A stretch of 64,000 nt of DNA from Nitratireductor sp. XY-223 (GTDB lineage Bacteria > Pseudomonadota > Alphaproteobacteria > Rhizobiales > Rhizobiaceae), in the NCBI RefSeq assembly GCF_004959855.1, contig NZ_SPNT01000004.1, positions 372,001 through 436,000 of the forward strand. The letters are read 5' to 3'. Each line of letters starts with the position of its first letter. The first letter of the stretch is position 1. Positions 54,878 to 63,607 of the stretch are shown one piece after another. The translations under genes were made by a program, and so were the position numbers. The notes under the pieces are model-generated. The model saw nothing but the letters and a program-made list of their open reading frames with translations, was not told the origin of the DNA and ran no database searches.

Positions 54878-54960
54878 TTCCGCGGTCTCCGTTCCTGCAA
54901 ACCGTGGCATGTTTGCGCCGATTTCGGTTTTTCGTTAACCGCCAAAACCCCAAAAAATGG

Positions 54961-55533
54961 TCAGTCCAATCTTCCGCAACCGGTGAGCGACAGAATATTC
55001 GCCTTCAGGGACGCAAGCAGCACGCGCAGGTGCGCTTCATCGTTCGCGGTGTCGCGCAGGCCGATCGACGCATGCTGGATAAAATCGGCATAGTCGTCGA
55101 CGCCAAGGCCGGCCAGCCTGATCCTGTCCCCGTATGGAGCAAGGATCTCGGCAATCGCCTCCGCCTTTTGCGCCTGAACTCTTCGGATTTCAGCCTTTCC
55201 CGCAGGAGTGTAGCCGCCAATCATATCGGCTGCTTCGGGCGAAGCCCTGACAATGGCGAATGATGCGCAGATCGCGTGTTCGAAATAGACATCCAGCTTG
55301 TCGGCGAGACTGTGCGCTCGCTTCCAGCCCTCTTTGACCGCATCCAGCGATTGATCCGAATAAAACCGGATCGCCGCGCACAGCACCGCGTCCTTGTTTG
55401 GATAGATCTTGTAAAGCGTTTGCCGCACCAGGCCTGCCTCCGCGGCGATATCGTTCATCGTCGTACGCCGAATGCCATAGCGCATGAACACCTTGATCGC
55501 TGCCTTGCAGATATTTTCATCGCGAATTTTCAT
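54961..55533 (-). CDS. TetR family transcriptional regulator
   Basis: 190 residues. N-terminal helix-turn-helix: RDENICKAAIKVFMRYGIRR, then TTMNDIAAEAGLVRQTLYKI and YPNKDAVLCAAIRFYS (residues about 4-55). The C-terminal ligand domain is variable and ends ASLKANILSLTGCGRLD. It is divergent from a monooxygenase/membrane-protein pair and an 8-bp-armed palindrome (55542-55568) lies between them, nine bases before its start. I infer autoregulation and control of the neighbours; ligand unknown. Confidence 0.92.
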   Translation of the reverse strand: MKIRDENICKAAIKVFMRYGIRRTTMNDIAAEAGLVRQTLYKIYPNKDAVLCAAIRFYSDQSLDAVKEGWKRAHSLADKLDVYFEHAICASFAIVRASPEAADMIGGYTPAGKAEIRRVQAQKAEAIAEILAPYGDRIRLAGLGVDDYADFIQHASIGLRDTANDEAHLRVLLASLKANILSLTGCGRLD

Positions 55534-55541
55534 GGCGTCAT

Positions 55542-55568
55542 ATTGACATTTGACGTCTCCATGTCAAT
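55542..55568. promoter_or_regulatory. TetR operator candidate
   Basis: ATTGACAT-N11-ATGTCAAT is a perfect 8-bp-armed dyad of 27 bp total, just upstream of the tetR start and 114 bases before the monooxygenase start. Its length and symmetry suit a TetR dimer pair. Confidence 0.65.
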
Positions 55569-55681
55569 GATGGGGACAAAGGGACAATATTTGTCGCCTT
55601 GAACCAAATAACTCAACAGGATCTGATCGGCGGTTTCCGGTGCGAATGCCGTCGAAGGCGCAGACAGGAAAGGCCCATTCA

Positions 55682-56026
55682 ATGCTCATCGTGACGGTCG
55701 AAGTGGTGTTCGCCGAAGACATCATAGAGGGCGCCAGGGAGGCGTTCAGGATCATGGACGAGGAGACGGCAAAGGAACCCGGCTGCCTGAAATATGTCTC
55801 GTCGGTTGACGTCAACGATCCCAAAATCGTGCGGATCTACGAGATGTGGAATTCAATGGAATCGTTGAAGCCGCATTTCGAGACCCCCCAGATGGCCGAT
55901 TTTCAACGTGCCCTGAGCCAGTTTCCGACGGCTTCCATGGAAGCGAAGGTCTATGAGATCGGCAGCGAACTTCCGTTCCCGAACCAAGCACCATCGGACA
56001 ACCGCCAACAAATTCACGGGAAATGA
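55682..56026 (+). CDS. Antibiotic biosynthesis monooxygenase (ABM) domain protein
   Basis: 114 residues from ATG 55682, preceded by AAGG. Small dimeric alpha-beta barrel of the ABM/YgiN type: FRIMDEETAKEPGCLKYVSS, then VRIYEMWNSMESLKPHFETP and MADFQRALSQ. Such enzymes act on quinols, polyketides or haem; here the substrate is unknown. It lies after the TetR palindrome and 12 bases before a small membrane-protein gene in the same direction, so the pair is likely one TetR-controlled operon. Confidence 0.87.
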   Translation: MLIVTVEVVFAEDIIEGAREAFRIMDEETAKEPGCLKYVSSVDVNDPKIVRIYEMWNSMESLKPHFETPQMADFQRALSQFPTASMEAKVYEIGSELPFPNQAPSDNRQQIHGK

Positions 56027-56038
56027 AAGGCATCCGAC

Positions 56039-56419
56039 ATGATCTCGAAACTGATTCTGGTGTTCCTCGGCCTGCTGTCCCTGCTCTTCGGCGGCTGGGC
56101 GGCATCGATCGCGCTGGCCGACACGACGCAGCTTACGAGCACCCTGGGGATGATGGGCGCACTTGGTTATCTGTTTCACGCCGCCGTCATCTTCACGTCG
56201 CTGACCTTCCCGGTGCAAATTCGCCGGGTGCTGACGCTGCTGCTGCTTGTCTGGCACGTGCCTGAAGCCATCCTGATCGCCGCCTTCGGCATGGGAATCC
56301 CGCAGGACACCCGCCCAGCCGGCATTGCAATCCACTCCGGCTTTGCCCTGCTGGCGCTGCTGTCGTGGTATCTCGCGAAGAATCCACAATCGGTGATCGG
56401 GCGGGAGGCAACGAGCTGA
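56039..56419 (+). CDS. Small four-helix membrane protein of unknown function
   Basis: 126 residues, ATG 56039 behind GAAAGG. Four hydrophobic segments: KLILVFLGLLSLLFGGWAAS, MMGALGYLFHAAVIFTSLTF, RVLTLLLLVWHVPEAILIAA and GFALLALLSWYLA. There is no catalytic motif I can recognise and no secure family. It follows the ABM monooxygenase gene by 12 bases and is probably co-regulated by TetR. It may be a quinone-related or transport accessory protein, but nothing in the sequence decides this. Confidence 0.75.
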   Translation: MISKLILVFLGLLSLLFGGWAASIALADTTQLTSTLGMMGALGYLFHAAVIFTSLTFPVQIRRVLTLLLLVWHVPEAILIAAFGMGIPQDTRPAGIAIHSGFALLALLSWYLAKNPQSVIGREATS

Positions 56420-56427
56420 GGCACTTC

Positions 56428-56458
56428 GCATCGACTCGGGCGGTCGCCCGGTTGATGC
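56428..56458. terminator. Imperfect hairpin between convergent membrane-protein and DUF3422 genes
   Basis: GCATCGACTCGGGCG pairs with CGCCCGGTTGATGC with one bulge and one mismatch, between stops at 56419 and 56463. No clear T-run follows on either strand. Confidence 0.45.
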
Positions 56459-56462
56459 GGTT

Positions 56463-57740
56463 TCAACCCGTCTCCGTGTCCTTGTGATGCCTGCGGATGC
56501 GGCGCACGAGCAGCCAGATGACAAGCACCACCATCGGCACGGAGGCGCCGGTCGCGAGGCTGGGATTGACCGGAAGCCCCGAATCCTTGGCGGCCTTGGC
56601 AACATAGCCGACGAGGCCGACGACATAGTAGGAGACGGCCGCGACGGACAGGCCCTCGACGGTCTGCTGCAGGCGAAGCTGCAGCTTGGCGCGGCGGTCC
56701 ATCGACTGGAGCAGTTCGCTGTTCTGCTGCTCCAGCTGTAAATCCACCCAGCTCCTCAGCAGCGCCGTCGCGCGGGCGAGCTTGCGCGACAGGTTGGCCT
56801 GCCGCTCCTCGATCGACCGGCAGGTGCGCATGGCCGGCGCCAGGCGGCGCTGCAGGAACCCGCCCCAGGTGCCGTAGCCGGCGACGGCCTTTTCGTTAAG
56901 GGACGCGATGCGCTCCTGGACAATCCCGTCATAGGCACGGCTCGCGCCGAAGCGGTAGAGGCTGGCGGCGGCGCCGGCCTCGAGTTCGGCGGCCAGTGCG
57001 GTGATCTCGCCCAGCATCGTGTCGTTGTCCGATTTGGCTTCCTGCCGCATGCGCTGGGTCACCAGGGTCAGCCCGTCCTCGATACGCCTGATCTGCGGCG
57101 ACAGCGAATTGGCAAGCGGCAGGCCGAGCATGGCGAGCGTCCGGTAGGTCTCGATCTCGATCAGACGCTGGGCGAGCACGCCGACGCGGGCCGGCGTCAG
57201 TCCGTTGTCGAGCAGCAGGATCCGTGTCAGGCCGTCCTTGTCCTGGCGAAAATCGCTCACGGCCGCGGCCGCGCCGTTCTCCAGTTCGGAAAAACACAGG
57301 CTCGCCGGGTCGAAGGTGGAGACCATCTTCTCGGCTTCGTCCGTCCACGCCCGCACCTCCAGGCGCACGCCCGATATGAGGCTGCCGGGCGGGCTGAAAC
57401 CGTCCCCGAACGGATGGTCGACGATCTCGCCGCCGAACTGCGCCGGAACCGGTCCCTCGTAGAAATAGGTCGAGAATTCCGTGTGCCGCTCCCAGCGCAG
57501 CGAGCCGTTGCCCCAGCGCATGACATAGTGCCGGGCGTCGGCCTGCGGCGCGGCGACCCCGCGCGCCCGCGCCAGTTCGGCAAGCACGGCATTGTCGACG
57601 GACGCACCGCCATCGGTCATGAAGGCAAGCTGCAGGACGACCCGCGGGGATTCGATCAACGGATAGGGCCTGGCGTGCACCTCGCCCAGCGCCAGGGGCC
57701 GGTCCCTGGCGACCGGAAATCCAAAACTGCCGCTGGCCAT
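56463..57740 (-). CDS. DUF3422 family membrane protein
   Basis: 425 residues. The soluble N-terminal part opens with RDRPLALGEVHARPYPLIES, and HTEFSTYFYEGPVPAQFGGE follows, both typical of DUF3422. A coiled-coil/helical middle (about 230-370) precedes two C-terminal membrane helices (VSYYVVGLVGYVAKAA and SVPMVVLVIWLLVRRIRRH). Role unknown, but the architecture (cytosolic sensor-like domain, helical stalk, C-terminal hairpin) resembles CorA-like or zinc-transport related proteins only in outline. The 262 bases upstream to 58002 hold one ATTGACCA half-site (57908-57915) and nothing else seen. Confidence 0.83.
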   Translation of the reverse strand: MASGSFGFPVARDRPLALGEVHARPYPLIESPRVVLQLAFMTDGGASVDNAVLAELARARGVAAPQADARHYVMRWGNGSLRWERHTEFSTYFYEGPVPAQFGGEIVDHPFGDGFSPPGSLISGVRLEVRAWTDEAEKMVSTFDPASLCFSELENGAAAAVSDFRQDKDGLTRILLLDNGLTPARVGVLAQRLIEIETYRTLAMLGLPLANSLSPQIRRIEDGLTLVTQRMRQEAKSDNDTMLGEITALAAELEAGAAASLYRFGASRAYDGIVQERIASLNEKAVAGYGTWGGFLQRRLAPAMRTCRSIEERQANLSRKLARATALLRSWVDLQLEQQNSELLQSMDRRAKLQLRLQQTVEGLSVAAVSYYVVGLVGYVAKAAKDSGLPVNPSLATGASVPMVVLVIWLLVRRIRRHHKDTETG

Positions 57741-58002
57741 GTCCGTCCCTCAAGAAAATCCCCGGCTTTTTATGCCGCATCGTGACCGACGGCAACACCG
57801 GCAGGATGTTTAATGCGCAGAAATGGCGACACGGCCGGCGAATTTCCTCGTTTGCCGGGGCGCCGCGGTGCCGGTTGTCGGCAGCTGCCGCCTAACTGGA
57901 CATATTTATTGACCAATTTCGTACGGCCTTGCTAGCATCCGAAAAGTTGGGGCGGGCCGCCGTGCCCGCCGACACAAACCGGAAGGAACGGTTCCAAACG
58001 CC

Positions 58003-58824
58003 ATGGCCGACGACATATTCTCACGCATCGATCACGGCCGCACCTCCGACGAGGTCGTGCAGCAGGTGGAATCCCTCATCCTCGACGGGGTCCTGCGGGT
58101 CGGCGACCGGCTGCCGGGCGAGCGCGACCTGTCGCGCCGGCTCGACGTGTCGCGGCCGATCCTGCGCGAGGCGATCAAGACGCTCGAACAAAGGGGACTG
58201 CTTATCAGCCGCCACGGCGGCGGCACGTTCATAGCCGACGTGATCGGCGAGATCTTCAGTCAGCCGGTGATGGACCTGATCGGCCGGCACCGGCGGGCGA
58301 CCTATGACTACCTGGAGTACCGCCGCGAGGTCGAAGGCTTTACCGCCGCCTTCGCGGCGCAGCGCGCGACGGCGGCGGATACGGACCTGCTCACGGAAAT
58401 CGTCGAGCAGATGCGCGTCGCCCACGCGGATGCGGATTTCGAGCGTGAGGCCGCGCTCGATGTCGAATTCCACAACGCGGTCGGCGAGGCGGCGCACAAC
58501 ATCATCCTGCTGCACACGCTGCGGTCCTGTTACCGGCTGCTCAGCGACGGCGTCTTCTTCAACCGCGCTCTCATCTTCCAGTTCTCCGGCACCGGGGACA
58601 AGCTGCTGGAACAACATATCGCGATTTTCGAAGCCATCCTTGCCGGCGATGCGGACACGGCGAAGAAACGCGCGGAACAGCATATCGAATCGGTTGCGCG
58701 CACGCTGCGGGAGGCGGAACGCGCCAGCGACTGGGCCCGCGTGTCCAGCCTGCGGCTTCAGCAACGGTGCAAGAACGGCGCGACCGAGCAACCCAAAAAG
58801 AAACCGCGGCCGGCGGCAAAATAA
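58003..58824 (+). CDS. GntR/FadR family transcriptional regulator 1
   Basis: 273 residues. Winged helix at 15-80 (GVLRVGDRLPGERDLSRRLD, then VSRPILREAIKTLEQRGLLI) and an FCD effector domain (about 100-245) with the metal-ligand-like His/Asp positions in DVEFHNAVGEAAHN and the later EQHIAIFEA and AEQHIESV. FCD members such as GlcC, LldR and PdhR sense organic acids. A PdhR/GlcC-like regulator here may control glycolate or lactate genes, possibly the glcDEF operon about 7 kb away. AAGGAA in a short palindrome precedes ATG. The C-terminal tail is Lys/Pro-rich. Confidence 0.88.
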   Translation: MADDIFSRIDHGRTSDEVVQQVESLILDGVLRVGDRLPGERDLSRRLDVSRPILREAIKTLEQRGLLISRHGGGTFIADVIGEIFSQPVMDLIGRHRRATYDYLEYRREVEGFTAAFAAQRATAADTDLLTEIVEQMRVAHADADFEREAALDVEFHNAVGEAAHNIILLHTLRSCYRLLSDGVFFNRALIFQFSGTGDKLLEQHIAIFEAILAGDADTAKKRAEQHIESVARTLREAERASDWARVSSLRLQQRCKNGATEQPKKKPRPAAK

Positions 58825-58930
58825 CCCGCGCCGGATCCATCATCGTGCATGACGAACGGCGGACGCGATGTCCCGTTGTACACGGCGAGACAAAAAATCC
58901 GCGCGTTGAATTTCGCGGTTCAAACGCATG

Positions 58931-58976
58931 AAACCATTGGTTTGCCAGCAAATAGCGATGGTTAGACCAAATTGGT
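58931..58976. promoter_or_regulatory. Two ACCA/TGGT palindromes upstream of the glutamine amidotransferase gene
   Basis: AAACCATTGGTTT (58931-58943) and ACCAAATTGGT (58966-58976) are perfect dyads with centres 34 bases apart, in the 249-base gap between GntR 1 and the amidotransferase. Such ACCAnTTGGT-type dyads suit FadR-group GntR proteins, either of the two encoded nearby. Nothing else is seen in the gap. Confidence 0.5.
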
Positions 58977-59073
58977 ACCACACAGGCTTTTGCATTCTGC
59001 GCTTGTGTCGGCGTGACTTTTCCGGTTTTGCTGCACGGCCGGTGCGTACCGTCATTTGCTGAGGAGATGCGAA

Positions 59074-59793
59074 ATGCGAATTCTTGTGCTGCAACATGCG
59101 GATGTCGAGCATCCCGGATCGCTGCGTCAGATGCTGGCTGACGACGGGCACTCGTGGACGCCTGTCCACCTCGATCAGGGCGAAGACCTTCCGGCCGCCG
59201 ACGGCTTCGACGCGCTTTGGGTCATGGGCGGCCCCATGGATGTGTGGCAGGAGGACGAATATCCCTGGCTGGCGGCCGAGAAGGCTTTCATAAGAGAAGC
59301 CGTGGAGGACCGCGGGATGCCGTTCCTCGGACTTTGCCTGGGCCATCAGTTGCTGGCGGACGCGCTAGGCGGCAAGGTGGGCCCTGCGAAGACCCCGGAA
59401 ATCGGTGTCCTGCCCGTGGACCTGACGGAGACCGGCGCCACCGGCGTGCTGTTTGACGGGCTGGCTGAACGGTTTCCGACCTTGCAATGGCATTCGGCCG
59501 AAGTGCTGCAGATGCCTGAAGGCGCCCGCTGCCTGGCAACGTCAAAGGACTGCGCCGTGCAGGCGATGGTGTGGCAAACGCGCGCCTATTCGTTGCAGTT
59601 CCATGTGGAGGTCGAGCAAGACACCTTTCAGAACTGGAAGGCCATTCCTCAATATGAAGATGCCCTTGTCCGCAATCTCGGCAAAGACGGCGCCCGGGAC
59701 ATGGAAAGGGAATGCCAGGCCCATCTCGGACAATTCGAATCCATTGCCGAGCGCCTCTACATCAACTGGCTGCAGGCAACGGCCAACATCTGA
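59074..59793 (+). CDS. Class I glutamine amidotransferase
   Basis: 239 residues from ATG 59074 behind GAGGAG. The triad is C88 (FLGLCLGHQLLADALGG), H177 and E179 (LQFHVEVE). It is a stand-alone GATase/glutaminase of the GMP-synthase-like group, not fused to a synthase. Such proteins can hydrolyse gamma-glutamyl compounds. Placed between two GntR regulators and just before a putative N-methylglutamate locus, it might hydrolyse gamma-glutamyl-methylamide-type intermediates or glutamine; this is inference. It is convergent with GntR 2, 16 bases apart. Confidence 0.85.
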   Translation: MRILVLQHADVEHPGSLRQMLADDGHSWTPVHLDQGEDLPAADGFDALWVMGGPMDVWQEDEYPWLAAEKAFIREAVEDRGMPFLGLCLGHQLLADALGGKVGPAKTPEIGVLPVDLTETGATGVLFDGLAERFPTLQWHSAEVLQMPEGARCLATSKDCAVQAMVWQTRAYSLQFHVEVEQDTFQNWKAIPQYEDALVRNLGKDGARDMERECQAHLGQFESIAERLYINWLQATANI

Positions 59794-59809
59794 CCGGAAC
59801 CCCCTTCCC

Positions 59810-60484
59810 TCAGGTCGCCGCTGACCGCGTCAGTGAAAGCCGCGCAGCTTCCAGGTGATCCTTCATGAGCATAGCCGCGCGTTCGGGTTCGCGGCTGTGA
59901 ATGGCGTTGACGATCTGCCGGTGCTGGGAGTTGTACTGGTTGATCATCGATTCATTCAGCGTCAGGTGGCGCATCAGCGACCATTGCTCCTGATTCCTGA
60001 CCGAGTTGATCTGCGACAGCACCCAGATCAGGAGCTTGTTGCCGGTTGTCTCGGCGATAAAGGCGTGAAACCGCGTATCGAGTTCGGCAAAGCGCGTGGG
60101 ATCGCCGACGCTCCGTTCCATCTGCAAAAGCAGTCTTTCCAGTTCCTCGAAATCCTGCTGGCGGGCATTCAGAACAGCCAGGCGGCACATATGCGGCTCG
60201 ATGGCAAATCGCGCATCTATGAGCTCCAGCGGACTGGCGTTGGCGATGACGTCATTCACCTTGTCGTCCTGGCCGGCGATCACATAGGTGCCGCTGCCCG
60301 CCCGGGTCTGGACATATCCGCTTTCTTCCAACTGCCTGATTGCCCGGCGAATGGTACCCCGGCCGGCATTGAATCTTTCAGCCAGCTCGCGTTCCGGCCG
60401 CAGCCGGTCCTGCACGGCCAGAACGCCGCTGGATATTTCGCGCCTGAGCTCGCCTGCGATGTCGTTTGCGCTGAGCTTTTTCAT
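59810..60484 (-). CDS. GntR/FadR family transcriptional regulator 2
   Basis: 224 residues from ATG 60484 (MKKLSANDIAGELRREISSG); the frame opens 11 codons earlier without a ribosome site. Winged helix about 1-70 (LRPERELAERFNAGRGTIRR, then AIRQLEESGYVQTRAGSGTY) and an FCD effector domain (ELIDARFAIEPHMCRLAVLN, TRFHAFIAETTGNKLL, SQHRQIVNAIHS) with the conserved His residues. It is divergent from the FAD-oxidoreductase/glnT operon across 168 bases with repeated ACCAA motifs, and is its likely regulator. Confidence 0.9.
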   Translation of the reverse strand: MKKLSANDIAGELRREISSGVLAVQDRLRPERELAERFNAGRGTIRRAIRQLEESGYVQTRAGSGTYVIAGQDDKVNDVIANASPLELIDARFAIEPHMCRLAVLNARQQDFEELERLLLQMERSVGDPTRFAELDTRFHAFIAETTGNKLLIWVLSQINSVRNQEQWSLMRHLTLNESMINQYNSQHRQIVNAIHSREPERAAMLMKDHLEAARLSLTRSAAT

Positions 60485-60512
60485 TTTTGGTCGATTTACC
60501 CCACAATTTCGC

Positions 60513-60538
60513 ACCAATATTGTACCAATAAGACCAAA
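60513..60538. promoter_or_regulatory. Repeated ACCAA motifs in the divergent GntR 2/FAD-oxidoreductase promoter region
   Basis: ACCAATA at 60513, ACCAATA at 60524 and ACCAAAA at 60533 lie in direct order in an AT-rich stretch, with further TTTTGG/TTGG text to 60595. They match the ACCAA/TTGGT dyads at 58931-58976. They are a candidate GntR 2 operator region. No clear -35/-10 is claimed. Confidence 0.45.
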
Positions 60539-60652
60539 ATTGCTAGTTTTTAATTATTTTGGATCAAAAAAGGTTGCCTTTTGGTGTGAATTGGACAAGC
60601 ATAATTAAAACCAAGCCGGAAGGAAACCGGCAAGCCTTCTGGGAGGACATTG

Positions 60653-61996
60653 ATGGCGTTTCCGGAACACGCCCGGTTCATTGTTATTGGCGCCGGTATC
60701 CACGGCCTTTCGACCGCCTGGCGCCTTGCGGAACGCCTAGCCGCGTCCGGCCAGGATGTCGATGGACAAATTGTCGTACTTGAAAAGACGGGGATTGCGT
60801 CCGGCGCTTCGGGCATCGCCTGTGGCGTGGTCCGCAACAACTATTTCCAGCCGGCCATGCGCCGGCTGATGGCCCACTCGGTCGATGTGTGGGAATCCGA
60901 TCCGGAAGGGCTTTCCTATCACCCGGTCGGCTATATGCAGATCTCGTCGGAGAGCATGCACGAGGATGTCCGCTCCATTTACGAACAGCAGCAGTCCATC
61001 GGATATGAGAGCGTGTTCGTCGAGGGTGAGCAGCAGTGCACCCACTACATGCGCGGCATCTTCGACGACTGGCAGGCAAAGGGCATCACATCGGTGCTGC
61101 ATGAAAAGCGCGGCGGATACTCCAACCAGACCAAGACCATGTATGCGCTGGCCGACAAGGTCGAAGCGCTGGGTGTGCGCATTATCAGCGGTGTCGAGGT
61201 CAAGGGCTTCAAAACCGAAAACGGCTCCGGCGCCATCGCCTCGGTCGAGACGAGCAGAGGCGACATCGGCTGCGAGCACGTGGTTATCGGCGCCGGTCCC
61301 TGGGTGCGCGATTTCTGGCAGATGCTGGACCTGCCGAAGCAGATCACGGTCAAGGACCTGGACGGAAACGTCCATGAGAACGTCGACATGTGGCGCTACT
61401 GGCAACTGGAAGAAGGGGTGCTCGTGGTCGATCCGGAACTGGGCCTTGCCAATGACGGCAAGATGCCACCGGTCATCCACGTCGACACGGACGCACCCTT
61501 GCACTCCACGGTGGACGGCTCGCTGATCACGGACGAGATGTGGGGCATCTATTACAAGCCCGACTGGCACTTCGGCGGCATTCAGGGCGGCGCATCGCCC
61601 TACAAGGTCAATACGCCGGTCGACGATGTCGCGATCGATCCTTACGGACCGTCCAGTCCGGAATTCGTTTCCTCGCACGAATTTGCCCACATGTGGGTAT
61701 CGGCGCTGGCGCACTGCCAGAAGCGCTACGAGGGACTCATGCCGAAATACCATAAGGAGGCGTCGGGAGGCATCGGCTGCTTCACCGCGGACAGCTTTCC
61801 GGTGTTCGACAGCTTCCATGAAAATGCAACTGTAATTGCCGATTCCAATCACGGTTGGAAAATGATCGGTGTCGGTCACCTGATTGCCGACGAAGTGCTT
61901 GGCGAACGTCAGGAACTGCTTGAGCCGTTCCGTTTTGACCGCTTCGAAAAGGGCGAGCTGCATCCGGTATCGAACAGCCCGTACCCCTGGAGTTGA
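60653..61996 (+). CDS. FAD-dependent oxidoreductase (DAO family, sarcosine oxidase beta-like)
   Basis: 447 residues from ATG 60653 with GGAGG six bases upstream. The N-terminal dinucleotide fold is FIVIGAGIHGLSTAWRLAER; VVIGAGPWVRDFWQMLDLPK and the late GWKMIGVGHLIADEV are DAO-family FAD contacts. It should oxidise an N-methyl or secondary amine amino acid such as sarcosine or N-methylglutamate, passing electrons on. It heads the operon with the glnT-type synthetase and a class II amidotransferase, the order seen in methylamine/N-methylglutamate loci. Confidence 0.87.
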   Translation: MAFPEHARFIVIGAGIHGLSTAWRLAERLAASGQDVDGQIVVLEKTGIASGASGIACGVVRNNYFQPAMRRLMAHSVDVWESDPEGLSYHPVGYMQISSESMHEDVRSIYEQQQSIGYESVFVEGEQQCTHYMRGIFDDWQAKGITSVLHEKRGGYSNQTKTMYALADKVEALGVRIISGVEVKGFKTENGSGAIASVETSRGDIGCEHVVIGAGPWVRDFWQMLDLPKQITVKDLDGNVHENVDMWRYWQLEEGVLVVDPELGLANDGKMPPVIHVDTDAPLHSTVDGSLITDEMWGIYYKPDWHFGGIQGGASPYKVNTPVDDVAIDPYGPSSPEFVSSHEFAHMWVSALAHCQKRYEGLMPKYHKEASGGIGCFTADSFPVFDSFHENATVIADSNHGWKMIGVGHLIADEVLGERQELLEPFRFDRFEKGELHPVSNSPYPWS

Positions 61997-62056
61997 TGCG
62001 GGAAATTAGCAATCGGACGGCACGTGCCGAATAAATGATAGCGAAGGGAGAATGCT

Positions 62057-63535
62057 GTGCCTGAGATGGATATTGAGAAATTCGTCGACGCGGCAGGCCG
62101 CGATGAAAAGATCAAGGCGGTGCGCGAAAAGATCGACGAACTCGGCATTGAATATCTCTATCTGCAATTCGTTTCCGTCACCGGCAAGATCATGGGCAAG
62201 GGCATTCCTGCCGATCACTGGGAGAACGTTGCAAAAAAGGGTTTCCAGCTCGTCTACGGCGCGACGGTCAACCTGTTTCTCAACCGCGCGGGCGAGTATC
62301 TGGGTTACGGTCCCGAGGCCGCCGAACTGGTCGGAATTCCGGAGCCGGAGACCTTCATGCAGCTTCCCTGGGCGCCCGAAATCGGTCGTCTTTACTGCAC
62401 GCTGTTCCGCAACCGCGAGGAAAAGGTCGACCCCGGCGCCTACCTGACCTCGGATTGCCGCGGCAATCTGCGCCGCATGCATGAGGACTTCCAGAAGAAG
62501 CACAATCTGCAGCTTCGCATCGGCACCGAGCCCGAGATGATGTGGCTGAAATTCGACGAGGACGGCAAGCCGAGGGACGGCTACTCCAAGCCCTATTGCT
62601 ATCATATCGACCAATTCGAAAGCCTCAGGCCGGTGTCGATGCAGGTCATCCGCTATGCCCGGAAGATGGGCCTCGACATGATCCAGGGCGACCACGAGGA
62701 CGCGCCGGGCCAGCTCGAGCTCAACTGGACGTTCGACGATGTCCTGCGCAATGCCGACCGGCTGACGACCTACCGGCAGATATGCGCACAGGTGGCCCGC
62801 GAAAACGGCATCTTCGCCTGCTTCATGACAAAACCGTTCATGGGCGTTTCGGCCTCCGGCTGCCACCACAACATGTCACTGTGGACCGCCGGCGAGGATG
62901 TATTCAAGCCGACCGGCAATGACCGGGAGAATCTGCCGGGCATGCAGGACAACTACCTTTACGTGACCGGCGGCGACAACACCTTCATGCCGGACACGTC
63001 CGATCCGCAGATGCCCGGTACGACCGGCCTGAAGGCCATCGGCGGCGTGGTGCATCACCTGCAGGCGCTGACCGCGATCGGCGCATCGACGGTGAACTCC
63101 TATCGCCGCCTGTGGGACACCGGCTTCTGGGCGCCCGTCTTCGCCGACTGGGGCTTCCAGAACCGCACGACCGGCCTGCGCGTTTCCGCGCCGGGGCGTT
63201 TCGAATACCGCTCGGTGGATTCCATGGTCAATCCGTACCTGATGGGATCGTGCCTGCTGGCCGCCATGGATGACGGGCTCGACAACGATCTCGATCCGGG
63301 CCAGCCGGAAGAGCGCAATATCTACGAGGCGATGGAAGCCGGCAAGGAAGTCAGGAAGCTGCCGATGTCTCTCGGAGAAGCGCTGGCGCACCTTGAAAAC
63401 AGCGAAGTCGTGCGGCGCGGCCTGCCCGGCGAAATGTACCGCCTTTATCACGAATACAAATCGGACGAATGGGCGCGGTTCATGTCGAGCGTCACCGATT
63501 GGGACAAGGAAACCTACATGGAGTGTCTGCCGTAG
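62057..63535 (+). CDS. glnT: Type III glutamine synthetase-like / gamma-glutamylmethylamide synthetase
   Basis: 492 residues from GTG 62057 with AAGGGAG six bases upstream; ATG three codons later is a weaker choice. GS-fold signatures: the ATP/metal region RIGTEPEMMWLKFDEDG, GDHEDAPGQLELNWTFDD, and the KPFMGVSASGCHHNMSLW histidine-rich glutamate/ATP site. GlnT/GMAS enzymes ligate glutamate with ammonia or methylamine using ATP. Context with the FAD oxidoreductase and GlxB-like gene favours the methylamine reaction (GmaS); ammonia cannot be excluded. It follows the oxidoreductase by 60 bases. Confidence 0.88.
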   Translation: MPEMDIEKFVDAAGRDEKIKAVREKIDELGIEYLYLQFVSVTGKIMGKGIPADHWENVAKKGFQLVYGATVNLFLNRAGEYLGYGPEAAELVGIPEPETFMQLPWAPEIGRLYCTLFRNREEKVDPGAYLTSDCRGNLRRMHEDFQKKHNLQLRIGTEPEMMWLKFDEDGKPRDGYSKPYCYHIDQFESLRPVSMQVIRYARKMGLDMIQGDHEDAPGQLELNWTFDDVLRNADRLTTYRQICAQVARENGIFACFMTKPFMGVSASGCHHNMSLWTAGEDVFKPTGNDRENLPGMQDNYLYVTGGDNTFMPDTSDPQMPGTTGLKAIGGVVHHLQALTAIGASTVNSYRRLWDTGFWAPVFADWGFQNRTTGLRVSAPGRFEYRSVDSMVNPYLMGSCLLAAMDDGLDNDLDPGQPEERNIYEAMEAGKEVRKLPMSLGEALAHLENSEVVRRGLPGEMYRLYHEYKSDEWARFMSSVTDWDKETYMECLP

Positions 63536-63607
63536 GACTTTCCGTGAATCGCGGCGGCGCTCCGGGCCGCCGTCCGTTGGACCACCCAGTTTAGGGAGCA
63601 GATCGCA

